Source: Candidatus Dormiibacterota bacterium
Lineage (GTDB): Bacteria; Chloroflexota; Dormibacteria; Aeolococcales; Bog-877
Assembly: GCA_003135035.1 (NCBI GenBank)
Contig: PLDE01000304.1
Span: 1 to 5,369 of the forward strand
Reading direction: 5' to 3'
DNA length: 5,369 nucleotides
Every line of letters starts with the position of its first letter. Positions within the stretch are counted from its first letter, which is position 1. Of the stretch, positions 1-5,369 are shown one piece after another. Both the position numbers and the translations under genes were made by a program. Below the pieces are notes generated by a model that saw only the letters and a list, made by a program, of their open reading frames with translations, did no database searches and was not told the DNA's origin.

Positions 1-683
1 ACATGGACTTCAAGGTGGCGGGAACCCGGCGTGGCGTCACCGCCCTGCAGATGGACATGAAGGCACGGGGGCTGAGCTCTGACCTCTTCCGGAAGGCCCT
101 GGAGCAGGCCCGCCAGGGTCGGCTCTTCATTCTCGACAAGATGGCGGAGGCGCTCGCCGACCCCCGGCAGGCGATGTCCACCTACGCCCCCCGGATCACC
201 ACCATTCAGATCCATCCCGACAAGATCCGCGACCTGATCGGCCCGGGTGGCAAGACCATCCGTCGGATCCAGGAGGAGACCGGCTGTCAGATCGACATTG
301 AGGACGACGGCAAGGTCTTCTTGGCGACGGTGGACGAGGAGGCGATGGAGCGGGCGGTGGCCATGATCCGTGACCTCACCGAATCGGTCGAGGTGGGCCG
401 GATCTACAAGGGCAAGGTGGTCCGCATCATGCCCTTTGGTGCCTTCGTCGAGATCCTTCCCCGCCAGGACGGGCTGGTGCATATCTCCCAGCTGGCCGAC
501 CAGCGCGTGGGCAAGGTCGAGGACGTGGTCAACATCGGTGACGAGATCATGGTCAAGGTGACCGAGATCGACGACCGAGGCCGGGTCAACCTCTCCCGCA
601 AACAGGCCATCCTGGAGCTGGCCGGCGGGCCCGCCTCGAGCGGAAACGGTGCACCCTCCGGTGACCGTTCACCGGGTGCCTGA
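1..683 (+). CDS. pnp: Polynucleotide phosphorylase, C-terminal part (5' end outside window)
   Basis: PNPase degrades RNA 3' to 5' by phosphorolysis, releasing nucleoside diphosphates, and can add tails in reverse. It acts in the cytoplasm as a ring-shaped trimer. About 226 residues are visible, against roughly 700 for the family, so the first two thirds lie upstream; the ATG at 3 is internal. The fragment opens in the second RNase PH domain with MDFKVAGT; its D2 and K4 match the catalytic-site Asp and Lys of E. coli PNPase (D492 and K494, from memory). A KH domain spans about 65-126 with the GxxG loop IGPGGKTI (79-86). An S1 RNA-binding domain spans about 130-200 ([19 protein letters not shown], then DGLVHISQL). 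A short Gly/Ser/Pro tail follows to the TGA at 681-683. The gene overlaps the start of the downstream glycosylase. Identification is very secure; only the fragment is assessed here. Confidence 0.98.
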   Translation, partial: MDFKVAGTRRGVTALQMDMKARGLSSDLFRKALEQARQGRLFILDKMAEALADPRQAMSTYAPRITTIQIHPDKIRDLIGPGGKTIRRIQEETGCQIDIEDDGKVFLATVDEEAMERAVAMIRDLTESVEVGRIYKGKVVRIMPFGAFVEILPRQDGLVHISQLADQRVGKVEDVVNIGDEIMVKVTEIDDRGRVNLSRKQAILELAGGPASSGNGAPSGDRSPGA

Positions 684-1335
684 TCCGAGCATTGACCTGT
701 CGCTGGGGTCGCAGGCCCGCCTGGAGGCAATTGCCGCCCAGATTCGAGCCTGCGACCGCTGTCCGCTTCACCTGACTAGGACGCAGGGAGTTCCCGGGGT
801 GGGCCCGGCCACGGCCCGAATCATGGCCGTGGGGGAGGCTCCGGGCGAGAGCGAGGACCGCGAGGGACGACCCTTCGTGGGAGCCGCAGGGAGGCTGCTC
901 ACCCAACTGCTCGAGGAGATCGGCCTGAGTCGCGAGGACATATTCATCACCAACGTGCTCAAGTCGCGACCGCCGGGAAACCGAGATCCGCTCCCCGAGG
1001 AGGTCGTCGCCTGCGCGCCCTACCTGGATGCCCAGATCGAGGTTCTGCAGCCCCAGGTCATCCTCCTCCTGGGCAGGCACGCGCTCCAGCGACTCCTGCC
1101 CCAGGCGCCGGGGATCTCGCGAGCCCATGGGACGCTGGTGCGCCAGGGCGAGCGAACCTACATGCCCTGCTACCACCCGGCTGCGGCGCTCTACAACGGA
1201 AGTCTCTTGGGGGTGCTGCGCCAGGACTTCCAGCGTCTCAAAGCGCATCTCGAGGAGTCGATCGCCCCGCCCAGCGTGCCGCCTATTGGATCCGCACTGC
1301 CGGTAGCAGAGGACGAGCAGCTTGGCCTCTTCTGA
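676..1335 (+). CDS. Family 4 (Fe-S type) uracil-DNA glycosylase
   Basis: Cytoplasmic enzyme that cuts uracil from DNA, starting base excision repair of deaminated cytosine. Numbering is from GTG 676 (219 aa). Visible motifs: CDRCPLH with two cluster cysteines (C26, C29); GEAPGESED (53-61), the catalytic-motif region; GRPFVG with F67, expected to stack on uracil; TNVLK with N93; ACAPYL with C113; and CYHPAAAL with H167, the second catalytic motif. The third cluster ligand, normally the Cys of a KCRPP motif, is Ser here (S97 in [10 protein letters not shown]). The tail after about residue 192 is Pro/acidic and ends in QLGLF, like a sliding-clamp-binding peptide. Start choice: GTGs at 649, 661 and 676 are all possible and none has a strong Shine-Dalgarno site. 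I chose 676 because it overlaps pnp by only 8 nt (GTGCCTGA) and still leaves 25 residues before the first Cys; 649 would add 9 residues. The family call is secure; the start is uncertain. Confidence 0.93.
   Translation: MPDPSIDLSLGSQARLEAIAAQIRACDRCPLHLTRTQGVPGVGPATARIMAVGEAPGESEDREGRPFVGAAGRLLTQLLEEIGLSREDIFITNVLKSRPPGNRDPLPEEVVACAPYLDAQIEVLQPQVILLLGRHALQRLLPQAPGISRAHGTLVRQGERTYMPCYHPAAALYNGSLLGVLRQDFQRLKAHLEESIAPPSVPPIGSALPVAEDEQLGLF
1308..1313 (+). promoter_or_regulatory. Shine-Dalgarno site for rnj, inside the glycosylase gene
   Basis: AGAGGA lies 8 nt before the TTG at 1322, a good match and spacing to the anti-Shine-Dalgarno end of 16S rRNA. It is the clearest ribosome binding site in the window and is what decides the rnj start, since no in-frame ATG or GTG occurs before the conserved N-terminal RFIPLGGLGEIGKN segment. 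Because it sits in the last codons of the upstream gene, translation of the two genes is probably coupled. Confidence 0.6.
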
Positions 1336-3016
1336 GCAGATCGACGAGCTTGCCGCCGGTGACTTCCTAGCCCCGCCGACGCCGGGGACGCTGCGCTTCA
1401 TCCCCCTCGGTGGTCTGGGAGAGATCGGCAAGAACCTGGCGCTGTTGGAGGTGGGTCCGGACGTGCTGGTCATCGACGCCGGGCTTGCCTTCCCGGAGGA
1501 GGAGACCCCGGGCGTGGACGTGGTCCTGCCCGACATCTCGTTTTTGCGTACCCGGCGGGACCGTCTTCGGGCGGTTCTGCTCACCCACGGCCACGAAGAC
1601 CACATCGGGGCGCTTCCCTTCTATCTGAAGGAGCTTGGGGTTCCCGTCTACGGCACCCGGATGACCATCGGTCTGCTCCGCAACAAGCTGGAGCGACGCG
1701 GCTTCGCTGGCCAGGCCACCCTCCGGGACACGGCCCTGGGCGAGCCCTTCCAGGCGGGCGACTTGACGGTGGAGCTCTTCCACATGACCCACAGCGTGCC
1801 CGGCAGCTGTGGCCTGGCGATTCATACCCCGGCCGGTCTGGTAGTGCACACGGGCGACTTCAAGCTCGACCAGACCCCGGTCGGAGGGGTTGTCCCTGAC
1901 CTGGGCCGGCTGGCCCAGCTGGGCGCTGAGGGCGTGCGTCTCCTGCTGAGCGACAGTACCAACGCGACGGTGGCGGGTCTCACCCCCTCGGAGCTGACCG
2001 TTCGGCCGGCCCTGCAAGCCGCCCTGGAGGACGCCCCCGGCCGCGTGCTGGTGGTCACCTTTGCCAGCAATCTAGCGCGCATGCGCCAGACCCTGGAGCT
2101 GGCCGAGGCGGCCGGCCGGCGCTGCTGTCTAGTCGGCCGCAGCATGCTCCGCAACACCGACACCGCCCGCGAGCTCGGCTATCTCAACGTCAAGCCGGGC
2201 CTGCTGGCGGCCCCCCGCGAGCTGGCTGGCATCCCCGGTCGGGAGCTCTGTCTCCTGGCGACCGGCTCTCAGGGCGAACCGCTGGCCGCCCTGAGCCGCA
2301 TCGCCGCCGGAACCCATCCCTTTATCCGGCTCCGCGACGACGACACGGTGGTGCTCGCGGCCAACCCGATTCCCGGCAACGAGTCAACCGTGGGGCGCAT
2401 CGTCAACCAGTTGGTCGAGCGCGGGGTCCGGGTCCTGGCCGGGAGCGCGTCGGGAGTGCATGCCAGCGGTCACGCGGCGGGGGAGGAGCTCAGGTTTCTC
2501 CTCGAGGTGGTCAGGCCCCAGTACTTCATCCCCGTCCACGGCGAGCCGCGCCACCTGGCCGCTCACGCCCAGCTCGCAGCTGAGGTCGGTCTCGGAGCGG
2601 AGGCGATTGCGATCATCGAGAACGGTGACGTGGCCGAGATCTCGGCGGCGGAGATGCGGGTTCGGGGGAGTGTCAGCGTGGGCGCAGTTCCCATCGATGC
2701 CGAAGGCAAGGGACTGGCGCCAGGAGCTGCGGCGAATCCCGCCCAGTCGCGGGCGGTGGTGGTCTCGGTGACCATGGACCGCGGCTTGGGCAAGCTGATG
2801 GCGGGACCGGAGACAGTCCTGGTGGGCGAGGCGAATCAGGCGGAGCGGCGGCTCATCGATGAGGGTCGAGAGAAGGTCCGCCAGGCGATCCGGCGACGGC
2901 GGAATTTCCACGATCCGGGAGACGTGCGCCGGGCGGTCGCGGCGGCGATGGAGGCGCACCTGGCGGCGAGTGGACCCTGGCGTCCCCGGGTGCTGGCTGT
3001 CGTCAGCCTCGTCTGA
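1322..3016 (+). CDS. rnj: Ribonuclease J (metallo-beta-lactamase / beta-CASP nuclease)
   Basis: Zinc-dependent RNase with endonuclease and 5'-3' exonuclease activity, used in mRNA turnover and rRNA maturation by bacteria that lack or supplement RNase E. The 564 residues match the usual length of about 555. The metallo-beta-lactamase core opens with RFIPLGGLGEIGKN (25-38). Metal ligands are all present: D52 (VIDAG), H89/H91/D93/H94 (THGHEDHIG), H157 (MTHSVPGS) and D179 (HTGDF). The beta-CASP region has SDSTN (210-214), ATGSQGEP (313-320), PGNE (351-354), VHASGHA with H380 and H384, and PVHGEPRHL with H406. A C-terminal domain follows from about 445, ending in the RRP-like element WRPRVLAVV. 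No catalytic residue is missing, so it should be active. The start is TTG 1322, supported by AGAGGA at 1308-1313; it overlaps the glycosylase by 14 nt. J1 or J2 subtype cannot be told from sequence alone. PNPase, another RNA-decay enzyme, is encoded two genes upstream. Confidence 0.97.
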   Translation: MASSEQIDELAAGDFLAPPTPGTLRFIPLGGLGEIGKNLALLEVGPDVLVIDAGLAFPEEETPGVDVVLPDISFLRTRRDRLRAVLLTHGHEDHIGALPFYLKELGVPVYGTRMTIGLLRNKLERRGFAGQATLRDTALGEPFQAGDLTVELFHMTHSVPGSCGLAIHTPAGLVVHTGDFKLDQTPVGGVVPDLGRLAQLGAEGVRLLLSDSTNATVAGLTPSELTVRPALQAALEDAPGRVLVVTFASNLARMRQTLELAEAAGRRCCLVGRSMLRNTDTARELGYLNVKPGLLAAPRELAGIPGRELCLLATGSQGEPLAALSRIAAGTHPFIRLRDDDTVVLAANPIPGNESTVGRIVNQLVERGVRVLAGSASGVHASGHAAGEELRFLLEVVRPQYFIPVHGEPRHLAAHAQLAAEVGLGAEAIAIIENGDVAEISAAEMRVRGSVSVGAVPIDAEGKGLAPGAAANPAQSRAVVVSVTMDRGLGKLMAGPETVLVGEANQAERRLIDEGREKVRQAIRRRRNFHDPGDVRRAVAAAMEAHLAASGPWRPRVLAVVSLV

Positions 3017-3020
3017 TCAG

Positions 3021-4244
3021 GTGGGCCGAGCGCTCCGCTGGGTTGCGCTTGGTCTGATCGTGACCCTGCTGATCGCGGCGGGAGTGGCCGTGGGCCTGCA
3101 GCTGAATCGGCGCGTGCCGGCTCCAGCGCTCCGCGCTGAGATCGCGAGTTCGGTGGTGGTCCCGGGGACGGCGACACCGCTACCGCTGCCAGCATCGGGC
3201 CAGGCCGCCCTCTACCTACCCGGGTTCGGATGGCTGGGATCCTCGCCCGCCGAGGTCCCCGTGCCGATCGCCAGCGTCACCAAGATCGTGACCGCTCTGA
3301 TCGTCCTCAAGGCCTATCCGCTCAGCCTGGGGGAGGCCGGTCCGGAAGTGACGGTGTCGGCGAGTGATGTCGCCCTCTATCAGAGCGAGCTCGAGCAGGG
3401 CGACTCCGTGGTGCCGGTGCAGGTGGGGGAGAGTCTCAGCGAACTGCAGTTGCTGGAGGGTCTGCTGTTGCCGTCCGGCGACAACCTGGCCGTGCTCCTG
3501 GCGGACTGGGTGGCCGGTTCGGAGCCGAGCTTTGTCGAGCGGATGAACCAGCTCGCGACGACACTTCACCTCACCGACACCCACTTCGCCGACAGCAGCG
3601 GCTTGGACTCGGGCAGCGAGAGCTCCGCCCGGGACCTGGTCAGCCTGACCATCCTGGCCATGGCGAACCCCGTGTTTGGTGCCACCGTGGACATGCCCGA
3701 GGTGATCCTTCCGGTCGCCGGCACGGTCCACAATTACAACCCCCTCCTGGGCCAGGACGGTGTGGTTGGCGTCAAGCCCGGCTGGACCGCTGCGTCGCTC
3801 GGCTGTCTTGTCTTCGCCGCCGACACCGAGGTGGACGGGCAGAAGGTCCAGCTCATCGGGGCTGTTCTCGGGCAGCCGGGTGGCCCGGCCGGGGGTCTCT
3901 TGGAGGCAGCTCGGGTGACCTCGGCACTGCTGGCGGCGGCCGAGCCCCAGCTCCACTCGGTCAGCCTGGCCGCCCCGGCCCAGGCGGTTGCGCGGGTGAC
4001 CTCTGCCTGGGCCAAGACGATCTCGGTAGTGCCAACCCGGACCATCTCTCTCATCGCGTTGGCCGGGGCCCATCTTCACTGGCGGCTGCGAGCACGACTC
4101 CCGCATCTGCCCTTCGCCAGCCGATCGACGGTGGGCACTCTGAGGCTGACCACCCCGGACGGGTCTACCGTGGTCGAGCCGGTCGTGGCCGACCGGGGAC
4201 TGAAGCAACCGAGCCTCTGGTGGCGTCTGACCCGTCGGTGGTAG
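3021..4244 (+). CDS. Membrane-anchored D-alanyl-D-alanine carboxypeptidase (PBP5/DacA-like, peptidase S11)
   Basis: Predicted penicillin-binding protein that removes the terminal D-Ala from peptidoglycan pentapeptides outside the cytoplasmic membrane. The 407 residues start with a short basic stretch and a hydrophobic segment (about 7-27), an uncleaved anchor or signal peptide. The nucleophile motif SxxK is clear: S85-V-T-K88 in PIASVTKIVTAL. The second motif, normally SxN, reads S152-G-D-N155. The third, normally KTG, reads K252-P-G254 in GVKPGWT. DTHFADSSGLD (186-196) is typical of the family. About 310-390 resembles the beta-rich PBP5 C-terminal domain (STVGTLRLTTPDG), and the protein ends in WWRLTRRW. 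Start choice: GTG 3021 lies 4 nt after the rnj stop and gives a clean signal anchor; an ATG at 2859 in the same frame would extend about 158 nt into rnj with no membrane-like sequence. No strong Shine-Dalgarno site is seen, so translation probably depends on coupling to rnj. The family is secure; full catalytic activity is less so. Confidence 0.9.
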   Translation: MGRALRWVALGLIVTLLIAAGVAVGLQLNRRVPAPALRAEIASSVVVPGTATPLPLPASGQAALYLPGFGWLGSSPAEVPVPIASVTKIVTALIVLKAYPLSLGEAGPEVTVSASDVALYQSELEQGDSVVPVQVGESLSELQLLEGLLLPSGDNLAVLLADWVAGSEPSFVERMNQLATTLHLTDTHFADSSGLDSGSESSARDLVSLTILAMANPVFGATVDMPEVILPVAGTVHNYNPLLGQDGVVGVKPGWTAASLGCLVFAADTEVDGQKVQLIGAVLGQPGGPAGGLLEAARVTSALLAAAEPQLHSVSLAAPAQAVARVTSAWAKTISVVPTRTISLIALAGAHLHWRLRARLPHLPFASRSTVGTLRLTTPDGSTVVEPVVADRGLKQPSLWWRLTRRW

Positions 4245-4262
4245 ACCGAGCAGATGTGTGGC

Positions 4263-4288
4263 CCCGCTGCTAGACTTCGGCCAGCGGG
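4263..4288. repeat. 7-bp inverted repeat between the carboxypeptidase gene and ftsK
   Basis: CCCGCTG at 4263-4269 pairs perfectly with CAGCGGG at 4282-4288 across a 12-nt loop, giving a GC-rich hairpin 18 nt after the carboxypeptidase stop. No T-run follows (the next bases are TGGCAATACC), so it is not a standard intrinsic terminator. It could be a weak pause or mRNA-stabilising hairpin, an operator, or chance in GC-rich DNA. It lies in the only intergenic gap of notable size (97 bp), where I see no convincing promoter. Confidence 0.35.
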
Positions 4289-4341
4289 TGGCAATACCGC
4301 TTCAGACCCATCCAACCCCACCCATGTCAACGCCCTCATAG

Positions 4342-5369
4342 ATGGCGAAAACGAAGCGGCGCCGGGCGCCGAGACCGCGGGCGGCGAGCCCTCGACGGAG
4401 ATCGTCGACCCTTAGAGGACGTCGCCAAGCGGCTCCAGCTCTGCGCCTCAAGTCCACCCAGCGGCGCGAGCTGGCCGGGATCAGCGCCATCGCCGTCGGG
4501 CTGATCTGGATGATCCTGCTCGCCTTTCCCCAGGCCAAGATCGCCTTCGACTTCGGTCGGGCCATCGGAGATGCGGTGGGCATCGGTGGTTGGATCATCG
4601 GAGTCGGTCTGCTCGCCGGCGGGGTCGGGATGCTCGCCGCCAGAACCTCAGAGCGAAGCGGCGGCCAGGTTCTGGTTGCTCTGGTGGTGTCCGCGGTTTC
4701 TGCCATCGCCATGGCGGCGACGGTGCAGCACGGCAGCGGGGGAGCCCTGGGCGGCGCGATCGGGCCCCGGCTTGGCGATCTGGTGGGGGCGCCGGCGACC
4801 CTGGTGGCGCTGGCTGCACTGGCCCTGGCGGGACTCATCGTCGGACTGGAGATTTATCCCTCGCGACTCTCGGTGCGGGCCTTCGGCCAACTTGGCGATG
4901 CCGCGTCGCGGGCCTTCGCCAGCGACGGACCCGCCCCCGGGCGCAGTCGTATTGCAACGACCCCAGGCGGAAACGGGCACGATCGAGCAGGTGGACTGAC
5001 GCCGGAATCCGTCGAGACCGACGACCCCGGACCGGGCCAGGAGGAGGTGGCTCCGGAGGCCTTCCAGCGCATCTTCGAGGGGCTGGAGGACCAGGAGCCA
5101 GACCCAATCGCGATTGAGGCGGCGTCCGAGGCGGTGGAGGTGGGAGGGAGCCCGGTGGCTCCCGTCAAGCCAGCTCTGACCCCCGAGGCGACCGACGAGC
5201 TCGATGAGGAACCCGAGCCCAACTGGATCTTGCCCAGCGTCGACCTGCTGGACTCGGCGAGCGGCAAACGGGAGCGTCTCCGCGACGAGATCCGGAGCCG
5301 CATCCGGACGATTGAGTTGACCCTGGCCAACTTCGGCGTCCAGTGCAAGGTGATGGGCGTCAACGCGGG
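4342..5369 (+). CDS. ftsK: FtsK/SpoIIIE DNA translocase, N-terminal part (3' end outside window)
   Basis: FtsK is a septum-located ATP-driven DNA pump that clears and sorts chromosome ends during division. The frame is open from ATG 4342 to the right edge (342 full codons). Residues 1-43 are cytoplasmic and very basic (about 17 Lys/Arg). Four hydrophobic segments follow at about 44-62, 78-100, 110-127 and 152-170, with the Gly-rich stretch GGALGGAIGPRLGDLVGAPA (134-152 region) typical of the FtsK four-helix membrane domain. A Pro/acidic linker runs about 190-293. Then WILPSVDLLD (295-304) and IELTLANFGVQCKVMGVNA (324-342) mark the start of the alpha domain of the motor; Walker motifs and the gamma domain lie beyond the window. 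An in-frame TAG directly precedes the ATG, so this is the first possible ATG start. No Shine-Dalgarno site is visible. The membrane domain plus LPSxDLL motif makes the call strong even without the ATPase. Confidence 0.93.
   Translation, partial: MAKTKRRRAPRPRAASPRRRSSTLRGRRQAAPALRLKSTQRRELAGISAIAVGLIWMILLAFPQAKIAFDFGRAIGDAVGIGGWIIGVGLLAGGVGMLAARTSERSGGQVLVALVVSAVSAIAMAATVQHGSGGALGGAIGPRLGDLVGAPATLVALAALALAGLIVGLEIYPSRLSVRAFGQLGDAASRAFASDGPAPGRSRIATTPGGNGHDRAGGLTPESVETDDPGPGQEEVAPEAFQRIFEGLEDQEPDPIAIEAASEAVEVGGSPVAPVKPALTPEATDELDEEPEPNWILPSVDLLDSASGKRERLRDEIRSRIRTIELTLANFGVQCKVMGVNA

Noticed and set aside
586..1605. Long minus-strand open frame (339 codons) opposite the glycosylase and rnj
   Set aside because: It is antisense to two strongly supported genes and its translation is rich in Arg, Ser and Gly with no recognisable domain. 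Long antisense frames are expected in GC-rich coding DNA.
2859..3020. N-terminal extension of the carboxypeptidase from ATG 2859
   Set aside because: It would overlap conserved rnj coding sequence by about 158 nt and place an Arg-rich stretch before the signal anchor. GTG 3021 explains the protein better.
3216..4208. Long minus-strand open frame (330 codons) opposite the carboxypeptidase gene
   Set aside because: Low-complexity Gly/Arg/His/Gln-rich translation with no domain, lying wholly opposite a gene with clear S11 peptidase motifs.
4271..4276. TAGACT as a possible -10 promoter element upstream of ftsK
   Set aside because: It matches TATAAT at only four of six positions, has no acceptable -35 element 16-19 nt upstream, and lies in the loop of the inverted repeat. 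Not enough to call a promoter.
4263..4300. Intrinsic terminator after the carboxypeptidase gene
   Set aside because: The hairpin is present but the 7-bp stem has a 12-nt loop and no T-run follows, so it was recorded only as an inverted repeat.
4571..5117. Plus-strand open frames of 142 and 175 codons within the ftsK region
   Set aside because: They are out of frame with the FtsK membrane domain and LPSxDLL motif. Their translations are Arg/Gly/Pro-rich noise.

Overview
This is a high-GC chromosomal window with tightly packed genes, all on the + strand. From 5' to 3' it holds: the C-terminal third of polynucleotide phosphorylase (pnp, cut by the left edge), a family 4 Fe-S-type uracil-DNA glycosylase, a complete ribonuclease J, a membrane-anchored D-alanyl-D-alanine carboxypeptidase of the PBP5/DacA type (peptidase S11), and the N-terminal part of an FtsK/SpoIIIE DNA translocase, cut by the right edge. 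There are no RNA genes, mobile elements, CRISPR arrays or credible minus-strand genes.

Layout: the first four genes overlap or nearly touch. pnp and the glycosylase overlap by about 8 nt (more if an upstream GTG is used). The glycosylase and rnj overlap by 14 nt. rnj and the carboxypeptidase are 4 nt apart. Starts are GTG, TTG and GTG, typical of a translationally coupled operon in a GC-rich genome. The only real intergenic space, 97 bp at 4245-4341, precedes ftsK and holds a 7-bp inverted repeat but no T-run.

Organism: the GC-rich codon use, RNase J, DacA-like enzyme and FtsK with a very basic N-terminus fit a GC-rich bacterium of the Chloroflexota / Dormibacterota / Actinomycetota sphere. 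This is inference from style and gene order; no phylogenetic marker was compared. The order pnp ... rnj ... ftsK/spoIIIE recalls Bacillus subtilis, where pnpA, rnjB and spoIIIE lie in that order with other genes between.

How the genes may work together: PNPase (3'-5' phosphorolysis) and RNase J (endonuclease plus 5'-3' exonuclease) are complementary arms of RNA decay. The glycosylase removes uracil from DNA, the carboxypeptidase trims peptidoglycan stem peptides, and FtsK moves chromosomal DNA at the division septum. It is a housekeeping cluster, and I see no evidence of a novel multi-gene system. The points worth a second look are within proteins: a Ser at an expected Fe-S cluster Cys in the glycosylase, a C-terminal QLGLF that looks like a sliding-clamp-binding peptide, and non-canonical second and third active-site motifs in the carboxypeptidase.
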